Shown piece after piece: positions 8,914 through 16,909 of a DNA stretch of 64,000 nt (position 1 is the stretch's first letter; every line of letters begins with the position of its first letter). Made by a program: the position numbers and the translations under genes. Origin of the DNA: Treponema ruminis (GTDB taxonomy: Bacteria; Spirochaetota; Spirochaetia; Treponematales; Treponemataceae); the NCBI GenBank assembly GCA_017161305.1, contig CP031518.1:1-64000 (forward strand). Direction: 5' to 3'. The notes beneath the pieces were generated by a model that saw only the letters and a list, made by a program, of their open reading frames with translations, did not search any database and was not told where the DNA came from.

Positions 8914-9564
8914 CTATTTATCCCAGATTACACATCGCACAGGAGTCGGATTATAGGCATTGCAGGGATTATTGAGCTGAGGACAATTTGAAATCAGAAT
9001 CATAACGTCTTCCAGAGCTTCCATCTCAACATATTTTCCTGGTGCAGAAACGCCGTCATCAAATTTATAATACCCGTCTTCCGTAATCGGAACATTCATA
9101 AAGAAATTGATATTCGGAGCTAGGTCTCTTTTTTTAATATCATATTCACAGTCACTCAGCTGGAGCATGAAAGAATCCCGGCAAGCGTGCATATATTCTT
9201 TTTCTCTTGCATAACGGACGGTATTGCTCTGCCTTGAACAAGCTCCGCCCAAAGTGTCGTGGCGGCCGGTTTTGTCAGCGGTTATTTTAAGAATCGACTT
9301 TCCGCTTTCAGTCCTGAGAATTGAACCAGTCGTAAGATAGATGTTTCCCTGCATAACGATTGTTGGAATCGCTCCGTAATGGTCTTCCGGGTCATGCAAA
9401 TCGTAGAAAGTTGTATCCACGGCCTGATTTCCTTCCAGATCAATGATTCTGAAAGTCTGACCTTTTTTAAGCTCGTGCATCCAGCCAAGTCCGGCTTTTA
9501 CTTCTTCATTATAAATCGCATCTTCTATTTTAAGTGGTGAATCTTTTTCAATAAATCCGTACAT
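8914..9564 (-). CDS. DUF1989 protein, carboxyguanidine deiminase subunit B-like (copy 1)
   Basis: 216 aa. Family blocks: [60 protein letters not shown] and [30 protein letters not shown]. Compared with copy 2 the Cys-rich motif has fewer Cys residues: the CTCQ of copy 2 is replaced by TGRH and ACACES by ACSRQS. The stop is 9 nt from the allophanate hydrolase start and AAAGGAG precedes the ATG. Expected to work with the A-like protein just upstream as carboxyguanidine deiminase. Confidence 0.87.
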   Translation of the reverse strand: MYGFIEKDSPLKIEDAIYNEEVKAGLGWMHELKKGQTFRIIDLEGNQAVDTTFYDLHDPEDHYGAIPTIVMQGNIYLTTGSILRTESGKSILKITADKTGRHDTLGGACSRQSNTVRYAREKEYMHACRDSFMLQLSDCEYDIKKRDLAPNINFFMNVPITEDGYYKFDDGVSAPGKYVEMEALEDVMILISNCPQLNNPCNAYNPTPVRCVIWDK

Positions 9565-9617
9565 AATTTTCTCCTTTAAAAAATCCGCGTTAGCGGCCTT
9601 GCTTCCGTAAAATCAAA

Positions 9618-10337
9618 TCACAAACCCAAAAGATTGTAGTAATCCCAGGTATTTTCAAATGCCCTGTAATTTTCATCCCGGAAATTAACGCAATAGTCAG
9701 TCAAATCTGTTTTTGGTGCATCATAAACTTCCATCTGAACAGGAACTGACGGATATTCCTTAGAAGGATTGAGCGGATTCGGAGTATTAGAAATCACAAC
9801 AAGGCAATCCATTTCCGTACGAAGCGTTATAGTTGCTCCTTTTTTACAATGTCCTTCGGCATAATGCATCGAACCGTCTTCCTTCACAAAGACTTTTGAA
9901 AAGAGATTCACAGGGGGAACAATATCCCGTTTTCCCATTCCGTTACGAACCAGCTCAATTTTGAAATTGTCATAACCGTTCCTGTAAAAATCATTGCGCT
10001 GAACCTGATATGAAGTCTCGCCGTATTTTGCATCTGTCATTTCCTTTGTAGTCAAACCAGAAATTGAATCTATCCATTTCGTAGAATCCTCAACGATTGA
10101 TGCAAGAACCCGCCCATTGTCACTCATCAAAACATTTCCTTTGGTCAGATGCGCAGTAAACTGGGCCTTCAGCGTATCAGGCATATTGTAACGCTCAGAA
10201 TTATCTCTCATGTTATATAGAAGAATTGAGACATTCGCGTTGTCACCAAGGGCCTTGAAATGAATATATTTCTGCCGCCCGATACATCCCGACCAGGCTT
10301 CACCTGGTTTAAACTCTTTTTTCCAAATTACCTGCAT
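9618..10337 (-). CDS. DUF1989 protein, carboxyguanidine deiminase subunit A-like (copy 1), first gene of the operon
   Basis: 239 aa from ATG 10337, preceded by AGAGGTGG. The same frame is open upstream to 10625, but that extension overlaps the divergent Nudix gene, has no family similarity and would make the protein 96 residues longer than its paralogue, so I reject it. Conserved segments: GEAWSGCIGRQKYIHFKAL, AQFTAHLTKGNVLMSDNGRVLASIVEDS, GMGKRDIVPPVNLFSKV and LRTEMDCLVVISNTPNPLNPS. As the promoter-proximal gene it sets the start of the guanidine/urea operon, which runs left to beyond the window edge. Confidence 0.88.
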   Translation of the reverse strand: MQVIWKKEFKPGEAWSGCIGRQKYIHFKALGDNANVSILLYNMRDNSERYNMPDTLKAQFTAHLTKGNVLMSDNGRVLASIVEDSTKWIDSISGLTTKEMTDAKYGETSYQVQRNDFYRNGYDNFKIELVRNGMGKRDIVPPVNLFSKVFVKEDGSMHYAEGHCKKGATITLRTEMDCLVVISNTPNPLNPSKEYPSVPVQMEVYDAPKTDLTDYCVNFRDENYRAFENTWDYYNLLGL

Positions 10338-10493
10338 ATTCCACCTCTCTGTAATTTTTCTTGCATTGCAACTAGAGGATATTTTCTTTGCTGAATAAAT
10401 GGAATTAAACTCCGAATTGATTTTTTTACACTTTGGAATATAAGACACAAACTTTAGTTTTACGAAATGAAACTTTTTTGTTAAACTATCCTC
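10338..10493. promoter_or_regulatory. Divergent promoter region of the guanidine/urea operon and the Nudix gene
   Basis: 156 nt without genes. For the leftward operon TTGTGT and TAAAAA sit about 16 nt apart as a possible sigma-70 type promoter. No convincing sigma-54 site (TGGCAC-N5-TTGC) is seen. An 11-nt perfect palindrome TTGCATTGCAA (10361-10371) lies in the leader, flanked by a CCTCT that could pair with the AGAGG of the ribosome site (10344-10348 with 10374-10378). No guanidine riboswitch class is recognised. Confidence 0.35.
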
Positions 10494-10970
10494 ATGAAAT
10501 CTCAGCTGACTACACTTTGCTATATTGAAAAAGACGGTTGCTACCTCATGCTGCACCGCGTTACCAAAAAAAATGACATCAACCACGACAAATGGATTGG
10601 CGTTGGCGGACACTTTGAAGAACATGAAAGCCCCGAGGACTGTCTGAAGAGAGAAGTTAAGGAAGAAACCGGACTAACTATCGATAGTTTTAGATTTCGT
10701 GGCATCGTAACTTTTGTTTCTGATGATGCTCCTGCCGAATACATGCATTTATTTACGACCGATAGTTTTCATGGTGATATAATTGATTGTGACGAAGGAA
10801 AGCTTGAATGGTATCCTATAGACAAAATTGACGAGCTGGAGCTTTGGGAAGGCGACAAGATTTTCTTCCGTTTGCTGAAAGAAAACGCGCCTTTCTTTTC
10901 GCTCAAGCTCGTTTACAAAAAGGGTCAATTGATTGAAGCCGTTCTGAACGGTAAACCTATCGAACGTTAG
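10494..10970 (+). CDS. Nudix hydrolase, MutT/8-oxo-dGTP diphosphatase type
   Basis: 158 aa, a single Nudix domain that hydrolyses a nucleoside diphosphate linked to another group. The Nudix box G-x5-E-x7-REVxEExG is complete at about residues 37-59 (GHFEEHESPEDCLKREVKEE). The family with the LCYIEKDGCYLMLHR opening is usually annotated as 8-oxo-dGTP diphosphatase, but the true substrate cannot be read from sequence. The gene is divergent from the guanidine/urea operon and convergent with yhbY, with which it shares a junction of zero bases. Its stop codon lies in a short repeated motif found at other gene ends. Confidence 0.88.
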   Translation: MKSQLTTLCYIEKDGCYLMLHRVTKKNDINHDKWIGVGGHFEEHESPEDCLKREVKEETGLTIDSFRFRGIVTFVSDDAPAEYMHLFTTDSFHGDIIDCDEGKLEWYPIDKIDELELWEGDKIFFRLLKENAPFFSLKLVYKKGQLIEAVLNGKPIER

Positions 10971-10973
10971 TTA
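10961..10973. repeat. Gene-end motif CGAACGTTAGTTA
   Basis: Overlaps the stop codon of the Nudix gene at its convergent junction with yhbY. GAACGTTAGTTA recurs exactly, as its complement, at the methyltransferase stop (33261-33272), and TAACTAAGGTTCG variants occur at 56673 and 62617. Confidence 0.5.
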
Positions 10974-11285
10974 TTTTTCGAGCTTGTTCAGTTCTTTTTC
11001 AAACTTACGGTCGTTAGCTTCTTTTGCTGGTCGATAAAGAATCAGCACGTTTCCAATCAAACGAACTGCGGTTGACTGTGTTTTTTCGGCAATATCGTTG
11101 GCCAGCTCGCGCTTTTCTTCTTTGAACTCGTTGAATTTGACTTTGATAAGCTCATGCTCACCCAAAAGCCGTGAAATCTGTGCCAGCTGATTTTCTGTCA
11201 CTCCCGCACCACCGACCTGAACAAGTGCATTGAGAGGCTGTGCGTTCTTTTCCAAAAATTTTCTCTGTTTTGCGTTAATTTCCAT
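10971..11285 (-). CDS. yhbY: YhbY-family (CRM domain) RNA-binding protein
   Basis: About 104 aa from ATG 11285; an upstream in-frame ATG at 11327 adds 14 residues and lies in the xylanase terminator, so it is less likely. The CRM fold is recognisable: KQRKFLEKNAQPLNALVQVGGAGVTENQLAQI, then HELIKVKFNE and the closing VRLIGNVLILYRPAKE. YhbY proteins bind precursors of the 50S ribosomal subunit. It stands alone, convergent with the Nudix gene. Confidence 0.9.
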   Translation of the reverse strand: MEINAKQRKFLEKNAQPLNALVQVGGAGVTENQLAQISRLLGEHELIKVKFNEFKEEKRELANDIAEKTQSTAVRLIGNVLILYRPAKEANDRKFEKELNKLEK

Positions 11286-11325
11286 ATCCGTATTATAAAT
11301 TTTATGCAACTTTTGTGCTAGGGAC

Positions 11326-11347
11326 AAAAAAGGGGCCTTTCAGCCCC
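11326..11347 (-). terminator. Intrinsic terminator of the xylanase gene
   Basis: Minus strand GGGGC (11343-11347) pairs with GCCCC (11332-11336) around a 6-nt loop, followed by six U. It lies 7 nt past the stop of the leftward xylanase gene. Confidence 0.85.
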
Positions 11348-11353
11348 AATCCT

Positions 11354-12370
11354 TTATTTAGAGATTTCCTTGAAAACAGCCTCGTAGACAGGCTTTGGCT
11401 TTAGCTTATTGTCGTAGAGCAGGGCAGAACCTTTGCCTGCATAAAATGACGGAACCCAGCTGTGCTTGTCGGAAATTCCCCAGGTGATTACGCTCTTTAC
11501 GTTCGACATTTCACGGGCAAAGCGGTAAAGCATTTCATACATTTCCTGCTGGCGGCCTTCATTTGCGGCGGCATTGTCGCCTGTCGGGATTCGGATGTCA
11601 ACTTCGCTGAAGGAAATGTCGATTCCAAGCTCCTTGTAACGCTCAAGGTTTGCCCGGATTGCTTCTTCACTACATGGAATTGTCGTATCAAGATGGAGCT
11701 GCATTCCAACGCCGTCAATCGGAACTCCGCGCTCCTTCAAGTCCTTTACGAAATTGTACATTGCGTCAGCCTTGGGGTGGCCTTTTTCTTCGTTTGAGTA
11801 TTCGTTGAGGTAGAGTTTTGCATCAGGATCGATTTCATGGGCTTTTCTGAGGGCGTGTTCGATGTAATCAGGGCCGATTGTTTTGAGCCAGACTGTCTCG
11901 CGCATGGTGCCGTCTTCGTTGAACATTTCGTTGACGACGTCATATTCAGAAATGATTCCCTTGTAGCGGCTCATGATTGTAGTGATGTGCTCGTCCATTT
12001 CGGCAAGGGCTTCTTCGCGGGTCCAGTAAGACGAAAGGAAGGGTGGATTCTGCTGATGCCAGAAAAGAGTGTGCCATTTTACGGCCATCTTGTTTTCCTG
12101 AGCAAACTTGATGAGCAAATCGATGTCGCTCCAGTTCCAGAATTTTTTATTTGGGCGCAGGACTCCGTATTTCATGTTGTTTTCGTAGACAAGTATGTTG
12201 CAGTCACTTTTGATGATTTTTTTGCTTGTTTCGTCATACAAATCACCCGGAGTGATTGCCATTCCTGTGCGGAAGCCGTGTTTCATGGCAGCAGAACGAA
12301 AATCCTTCCCGCAGGAAACCAAACTCATTACAGTCACGCAGACGGCAAATAAAGTTGCAACTTTTTTCAT
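11354..12370 (-). CDS. Endo-1,4-beta-xylanase, glycosyl hydrolase family 10, lipoprotein
   Basis: Cleaves internal beta-1,4 bonds of xylan. The 338-residue protein begins with a lipoprotein signal (AVCVTVMSLVSCGKD, lipobox Cys near 20), so it is probably anchored in the cell envelope. The GH10 barrel is complete: HTLFWHQQNPPFL, the acid/base Glu in YDVVNEMFNED, LYLNEYSNEE and the nucleophile Glu in ISFSEVDIR, then VITWGISDKHSW. There are no carbohydrate-binding modules. It has its own terminator and AAAGGGGA ribosome site. Together with uxaC further on it suggests growth on plant cell wall material. Confidence 0.93.
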   Translation of the reverse strand: MKKVATLFAVCVTVMSLVSCGKDFRSAAMKHGFRTGMAITPGDLYDETSKKIIKSDCNILVYENNMKYGVLRPNKKFWNWSDIDLLIKFAQENKMAVKWHTLFWHQQNPPFLSSYWTREEALAEMDEHITTIMSRYKGIISEYDVVNEMFNEDGTMRETVWLKTIGPDYIEHALRKAHEIDPDAKLYLNEYSNEEKGHPKADAMYNFVKDLKERGVPIDGVGMQLHLDTTIPCSEEAIRANLERYKELGIDISFSEVDIRIPTGDNAAANEGRQQEMYEMLYRFAREMSNVKSVITWGISDKHSWVPSFYAGKGSALLYDNKLKPKPVYEAVFKEISK

Positions 12371-12427
12371 TTAAATTCCCCTTTTATATCATTGTAAAGC
12401 CAATTAGCTTTTTTGCAACATTTAATT

Positions 12428-12506
12428 ACGCGCCAGCCGTGGAGCTGTGGCGGAGCCAGTGCCGGAGGCACCGAGGGTTACCGAGCAGCGGAAGGGCGCA
12501 AGACCG
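12428..12506. repeat. GC-rich intergenic repeat, copy 1
   Basis: Lies between xylanase and pheT. Its 28-nt core at 12471-12498 (starting CCGAGGGTTACCGAGC) recurs in inverted orientation at 16807-16834 with one mismatch. It is much richer in G+C than the flanking spacer and contains several short inverted repeats. It behaves as a dispersed intergenic element; no gene is visible in it. Confidence 0.7.
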
Positions 12507-12535
12507 TTGATTGCGCTCAAAATATTCTATATAAT
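12507..12535 (+). promoter_or_regulatory. Promoter of pheT
   Basis: TTGATT (12507-12512), 17-nt spacer, TATAAT (12530-12535). The -35 element starts exactly where the GC-rich repeat ends. About 32 nt follow to the ATG. Confidence 0.75.
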
Positions 12536-12567
12536 AGAAATTCATTGAATAAAATTCGAGGAATATC

Positions 12568-14331
12568 ATGCCAAAAATTGAAGTAAACGAAAAACTTTTT
12601 TTTAATCTTCTTGGAAAAAAATATGACTACGACACGCTTGAGAGAAAGCTTGTCTGCGGAAAGGCTGAGCTTGACGAAAAGCCAGACATGTCAATGAGCG
12701 AAGACGAGCGCGTCATCAAAATCGAACTTAACGATACAAACCGCCCTGATTTGTGGTCAACCGGCGGCGTAACACGTCAGCTCCGCCTGCACGAGGGCGC
12801 AAAACGCTCTGACTACTCATCTTTCATTTCACGCAAGGGAGCAATCAAAGATACAGGCAACCGTACAATCACTGTCGAAGAGGGCCTCAAGGATGTCCGT
12901 CCTTTCATGGTCAGCTTCGTAATTTCCGGAAAGCCAATCGACGACCCCATGCTCAAGGACATCATCCAGACTCAGGAAAAACTCTGCTGGAACTTCGGCC
13001 GCAAGCGAAAGTCAATTTCAATGGGCGTTTACCGCATGAGGGAAATCACATGGCCATGCCACTACAAGGCAGTTGACCCGGACAAAACTTCATTCGTTCC
13101 GCTCGCATGTGACGCTCCGATGACCTGCCGCCAGATTCTCACAGACCACCCGAAAGGAAAGGATTTCGGCTGGATTCTCGAAGGGCTTAACAAATTCCCT
13201 CTCCTTACAGACGACAAAAACGAAGTCCTCTCAATGGCACCAATCATCAACTCGGCAACTTTGGGTGCCGTTCAGGTTGGCGACAAGGATTTGATGGTTG
13301 AGCTTACCGGCGACAACATGGAAAACCTGATTCTCGCCGCAAACATCGTTGCATGTGACTTCCACGATGCAGGCTACGAGATTCTTCCGGTTAAAGTCGT
13401 TCATCCTTATGAAACTGGCTTCGGAAAGGAAATCGTCGTTCCTTACTACTTCCAGAAAGAAGCAAAGGCAACATTGGCCGCAATCAATAAAAAGCTGGGC
13501 AGTGACCTCACAAAAGAGCAGGTTTTGGACGCATTGAGCCGCATGGACAATGACGTTACTGCAAAAGACATTGCTACAAACGAAAAAACTGCAAAATACT
13601 GCGCCGCAAACAAGACTGACGTTGAATTTACAGTTAATCCGGCTCCATACCGCAACGACTTCCTCCACGAAGTTGACGTTATTGAAGACGTAATGATCGG
13701 CATGAGCCTGGACTACTTCAAGCCGCAGAAGCCAAACGACTTCACAATCGGTAAGCTTTCTGACGTTACATTGTTCAGCCGAAAGACTAAGGAAATCATG
13801 GTTGGCTTGGGCTATCAGGAAATGATTTTCAACTACCTCGGAAGCAAGCGCGACTACATCGACCGCATGAACATCAGCGCTGACAAGGTAATTGAAATCC
13901 TCAACCCGATGAGCGAAAACTATCAGTTCGTCCGCCCGTCAATCATCGCTTCTCTTCTCCGTGCAGAAAGCGCAGCCGCAAACGCAATCTTCCCGCACAA
14001 AATCTTCGAGATTGGTAAAGTTGCCTTCCTCGACGAAAGCGAAAACACAGGAACAAAGACAATTCAGTCACTCGGCTTCATGACAGCCGCAAACAACGCA
14101 AACTTCAATGACCTTGCAAGCGAAGTTGCTTCACTCATTTACTTCCTTGACCACAAGTACGAAGTCAAAGAAGCAAACGATCCGCGCTTCATCCCAGGCC
14201 GTCAGGCAGCCGTAATCGTAAACGGAAAGCAGGTCGGAATCTTCGGTGAAATCCACCCGCAGGTTCTCGAAAACTGGCAGATCGCAGTTCCATGTGTCGC
14301 CGGTGAAATCGACATTGAAGACTTGATGTAG
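12568..14331 (+). CDS. pheT: Phenylalanine--tRNA ligase beta subunit, archaeal/spirochaete type
   Basis: Beta subunit of the alpha2-beta2 enzyme that charges tRNA-Phe. The 587-residue protein is far shorter than the roughly 800-residue form of most bacteria and lacks the N-terminal tRNA-binding domain and the C-terminal anticodon-binding domain, as in archaea and spirochaetes. B3/B4 and B5 regions are present (ELNDTNRPDLWSTGGVTRQL near the start; VNPAPYRNDFLHEVDVIEDV near 350), and the aminoacyl-ligase-like fold follows (LGYQEMIFNYL, LNPMSENYQFVRPSIIASLL). GAGGA precedes the ATG. pheS is not adjacent. Confidence 0.95.
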   Translation: MPKIEVNEKLFFNLLGKKYDYDTLERKLVCGKAELDEKPDMSMSEDERVIKIELNDTNRPDLWSTGGVTRQLRLHEGAKRSDYSSFISRKGAIKDTGNRTITVEEGLKDVRPFMVSFVISGKPIDDPMLKDIIQTQEKLCWNFGRKRKSISMGVYRMREITWPCHYKAVDPDKTSFVPLACDAPMTCRQILTDHPKGKDFGWILEGLNKFPLLTDDKNEVLSMAPIINSATLGAVQVGDKDLMVELTGDNMENLILAANIVACDFHDAGYEILPVKVVHPYETGFGKEIVVPYYFQKEAKATLAAINKKLGSDLTKEQVLDALSRMDNDVTAKDIATNEKTAKYCAANKTDVEFTVNPAPYRNDFLHEVDVIEDVMIGMSLDYFKPQKPNDFTIGKLSDVTLFSRKTKEIMVGLGYQEMIFNYLGSKRDYIDRMNISADKVIEILNPMSENYQFVRPSIIASLLRAESAAANAIFPHKIFEIGKVAFLDESENTGTKTIQSLGFMTAANNANFNDLASEVASLIYFLDHKYEVKEANDPRFIPGRQAAVIVNGKQVGIFGEIHPQVLENWQIAVPCVAGEIDIEDLM

Positions 14332-14392
14332 TCCGATTGGCGAATTTTGAAATTAATAGCTGTATCAAAACTCGACAATCAACCTATGTAAC

Positions 14393-14432
14393 AAAAAGCC
14401 CGCCAGTTGATTCTGACGGGCTTCACTTTTTT
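14393..14432. terminator. Bidirectional terminator between pheT and the znuA-like gene
   Basis: AGCCCGCCAG (14397-14406) pairs with CTGACGGGCT (14413-14422) with one mismatch. A T-rich run follows on the plus strand and five U on the minus strand, so it can serve both convergent genes. Confidence 0.8.
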
Positions 14433-14456
14433 AAATCTTTTTATTTCTAAACTTTT

Positions 14457-15614
14457 TTACTTCAAAGCCATTTTGAGGACTTCAAGATTTTTTTCCATCG
14501 CACCAAGATATGTCGCGCCTTTTTTAATCTGCTTTGCCGTGGTTGACTGAAGCGAGTCGAATGTCACGACCTTTGCCTTTTTGTTCTTGCTGTTGGAAAT
14601 TACAGTTTTGGCAATTTTTCCGTTTCCAGTTTCAATCTGGCAGACGCACTGCAAATCAAGTTCGTTCACTTTTTCAGAAAGGAATACGATTGTCTTGAAA
14701 CTTGCCTCGCTTTCTGCAGAACAACCTGTGAATGCGGCATAATACTTGAGTCCGTAATCCTCTACCAGATAGCGGAATGGGAAACGATCGCCAAAAACAA
14801 CTACCTTTTTAGAAGAATTCTTTACCATATCAGTGTATTTTGCATCCAAAGCATCAAGTTTTGCTGTATAAGCAGCAAGATTTTTCTGGTATACAGCGGC
14901 ATTTGCTGCATCTTTTTCACAGAGAGCATCGGCAATTGCACCACACAAAGTTTTTGCGAATCTCAAAGAAAGCCAAACATGCTCGTCTTTTTCATCTTCT
15001 TCGTGATGGTGATGCTCGTGCTCGTCATGTTCATCGTGGTCGTCATGACCGTGCTCATCATGGTGATGTTCATGAGCATCTTCGTGATGATGTTCATGCG
15101 CCTCATGATGCTCATGCTCGTCATCATCGTCATGGTCGTCGTGACCGTGTTCATCGTGGTCATGATGGTGCTCATCGTGTCCGTGCGCGTCGTGGTCGTG
15201 ATGATGCTCATGCTCCATTCCCTCAACGATTTCCTCGCACTTAACCTTGTCGCCCAAAACCTCAACAAGATTTATCACCTTCATGTTGGGATTTTTTGCG
15301 TTTTTAAGAATATCATCGACCCATTCATCGCTCTCGCCGCCGACATAAACGAAAATGTCCGCCTCAGAAATCTTCGCGATGTCCTTTACGCTCGGCGAAT
15401 AGCTGTGCAGGTCAACACCATTATTCAAAAGAAGAGTAAGCTCCACATTGTCGGCATTCTCCCCGATGACCTCTCTTGCCCAGTCATATTCCGGGAAAAT
15501 CGTAGTAACAACTTTGAGTTTGTTTGTTTCAGCCTTTGCCTTTTTTGCAAAAACCGAACCGCAACCAAGAGCAAGCAAAACGCCCGCAACTGCAAAAATT
15601 TTATTTATTTTCAT
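14457..15614 (-). CDS. Zinc/manganese ABC transporter substrate-binding protein with very long His/Asp-rich loop
   Basis: Extracytoplasmic metal receptor of the ZnuA/AdcA cluster (385 aa, signal peptide near 1-23). Expected zinc ligands are His70 in VDLHSYSPS and His212 in EHVWLS. Between them residues 134-213 are an extraordinary loop almost wholly of His, Asp and Glu (for example EHEHHHDHDAHGHDEHHHDH), thought to collect zinc. Where many ZnuA proteins carry the third His, this one reads FGDRFPFRYLVEDYGL, a variant motif. It is the third gene of a metal-regulated operon, 15 nt after the CobW-type GTPase. Permease and ATPase genes are not in the window. Confidence 0.93.
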   Translation of the reverse strand: MKINKIFAVAGVLLALGCGSVFAKKAKAETNKLKVVTTIFPEYDWAREVIGENADNVELTLLLNNGVDLHSYSPSVKDIAKISEADIFVYVGGESDEWVDDILKNAKNPNMKVINLVEVLGDKVKCEEIVEGMEHEHHHDHDAHGHDEHHHDHDEHGHDDHDDDDEHEHHEAHEHHHEDAHEHHHDEHGHDDHDEHDEHEHHHHEEDEKDEHVWLSLRFAKTLCGAIADALCEKDAANAAVYQKNLAAYTAKLDALDAKYTDMVKNSSKKVVVFGDRFPFRYLVEDYGLKYYAAFTGCSAESEASFKTIVFLSEKVNELDLQCVCQIETGNGKIAKTVISNSKNKKAKVVTFDSLQSTTAKQIKKGATYLGAMEKNLEVLKMALK

Positions 15615-15629
15615 TTTTTACCTCCAAAA

Positions 15630-16772
15630 CTATGCGATTGCCTTTTCATCGAGACATTTTTCCAGAGCGGATTTGATTTCCGCCTGATCGTAGCCTTTTC
15701 CGATAAATACAATCTGATTTTCTCTGTCTCCAAATTCTTCATCCCAGTTTTCTTTCATGTCCGGGTTGTTTGCCAGAATTTCATTCTTCTGCTCGTCAAC
15801 AAGCGCATCCACCCAGTAAGAAACTTCCATTACCGAAGAATTGCGGCCAGCCTGCTCGAAAAGCTGAACGTCCTGATCCGCATCGCTGAACCAGATGTAG
15901 CCCTTGGCCCGAATCAACGACTTCGGATAATTTTCATTGACGAAATTCAAAAATTTTTCGCGGTTGAAAGGCCGGCGTTCCTCGTAAACAAAAGACGTGA
16001 TTCCGTATTCGTCAGTGCAGCCCTTTGTCCCGTCAAGCGAATTTATTGCTTTCTGGATTGCCGAAGACGAATCAATCTGCTCAAAGTCAAAAGGCTCTTT
16101 GGTAACGATTTTTTCAAGTTCAATCATGCCCTTTGTCGTATGAAAAATCGGCGCCCTTGGCTGGAACTGCCTTACAATCGAATGAACTTCCGCAAGCTGC
16201 TTTTCATCCAGCAAATCGCATTTGTTCAAAACAATAAAATTGCAGAACTCAATCTGGTCAACAATCAGAGTGGAAATTTCCTGATTGCTCAGATTGTTCT
16301 CATCAACTTTGTCATCTTCCTTGCGTCTCTTAAGCTCGCTCAAAAATTCCCGGTAAATTCTGTCCGCATCAACGACCGTTACAACTGATGTGAGGTAAAC
16401 GCTGGTGTTCGGATTGTCTTCCTCGTAAGCCAAGAAACTTGCCGAAACTGCTCCCGGATCAGAAATTCCCGAAGCCTCGACAAAAACGACCTCAACCGAA
16501 TCAAGCTTGGAGATTTTCTCAATCTGCTCAATGAATTCGTCGCGGAGGGTACAGCAGATGCAGCCGTTCTGAAGCTCAAACATGGGACATTCAGTGACGT
16601 TTTCCCGGTTTTCCTTGAGGATTTCCGCATCGATATTAACGCTGCCCATGTCATTTACAATCAGGGCGACCCGGCGTTTTTCCTGTTTCAAAAGATTGTT
16701 CAAAAGGGTGGTTTTGCCCGAACCAAGATAGCCTGTAATCAGCACGACAGGCTTTTTCTGAGTTTTATTCAT
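15630..16772 (-). CDS. CobW/COG0523-family GTPase, candidate zinc metallochaperone
   Basis: G3E GTPase of the COG0523 family, 380 aa from ATG 16772 (AAGGA upstream). An upstream in-frame start at 16838 would add residues encoded by the intergenic repeat and is rejected. Walker A GYLGSGKT at 14-21, the metal-binding CxCC motif Cys71-Ile-Cys73-Cys74, Walker B-like FVEASGISDPG, NKCD for guanine binding and a CobW C-terminal domain (about 275-370). Members under zinc control pass metal to client enzymes when zinc is scarce. The neighbouring zinc-binding transporter protein and the Fur-type boxes at the operon start support that role. Confidence 0.92.
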   Translation of the reverse strand: MNKTQKKPVVLITGYLGSGKTTLLNNLLKQEKRRVALIVNDMGSVNIDAEILKENRENVTECPMFELQNGCICCTLRDEFIEQIEKISKLDSVEVVFVEASGISDPGAVSASFLAYEEDNPNTSVYLTSVVTVVDADRIYREFLSELKRRKEDDKVDENNLSNQEISTLIVDQIEFCNFIVLNKCDLLDEKQLAEVHSIVRQFQPRAPIFHTTKGMIELEKIVTKEPFDFEQIDSSSAIQKAINSLDGTKGCTDEYGITSFVYEERRPFNREKFLNFVNENYPKSLIRAKGYIWFSDADQDVQLFEQAGRNSSVMEVSYWVDALVDEQKNEILANNPDMKENWDEEFGDRENQIVFIGKGYDQAEIKSALEKCLDEKAIA

Positions 16773-16788
16773 AAATTTTTCCTTTTTA

Positions 16789-16886
16789 GCGCAGTTTTTC
16801 GTCCTACGCCCTTCCGCAGCTCGGTAACCCTCGGTCAAAAGCTAGCGCTTTCGACTGGCTTCGCCCCTGCTACACGGCGGGCGCGG
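16789..16886. repeat. GC-rich intergenic repeat, copy 2
   Basis: Sits inside the metal operon, between the small membrane protein gene and the GTPase gene. 16807-16834 matches 27 of 28 bases of copy 1 in inverse orientation. Internal palindromic pieces such as AGCGCTTTCG also appear in the repeat near 31.8 kb. Confidence 0.7.
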
Positions 16887-16909
16887 ATATTCTCGATAAA
16901 AAAGGAATT

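Noticed and set aside
10338-10493. Guanidine riboswitch before the operon
   Set aside because: No ACGR-loop hairpin pair or other known guanidine motif could be found by eye on the leader strand.
9618-10625. Long N-terminal extension of the first DUF1989 protein (335 aa)
   Set aside because: The extra 96 residues overlap the divergent Nudix gene, have no family similarity and lack a ribosome site; ATG 10337 has AGAGGTGG.
12428-12506. tRNA gene in the GC-rich spacer before pheT
   Set aside because: No TTCGA-type T-arm with acceptor pairing; the sequence matches the repeat at 16.8 kb.
14840-16388. Long open frames opposite the znuA-like and CobW genes
   Set aside because: They come from the repetitive His/Asp codons read on the other strand and give Val/Met/Leu or Arg/His-rich nonsense.
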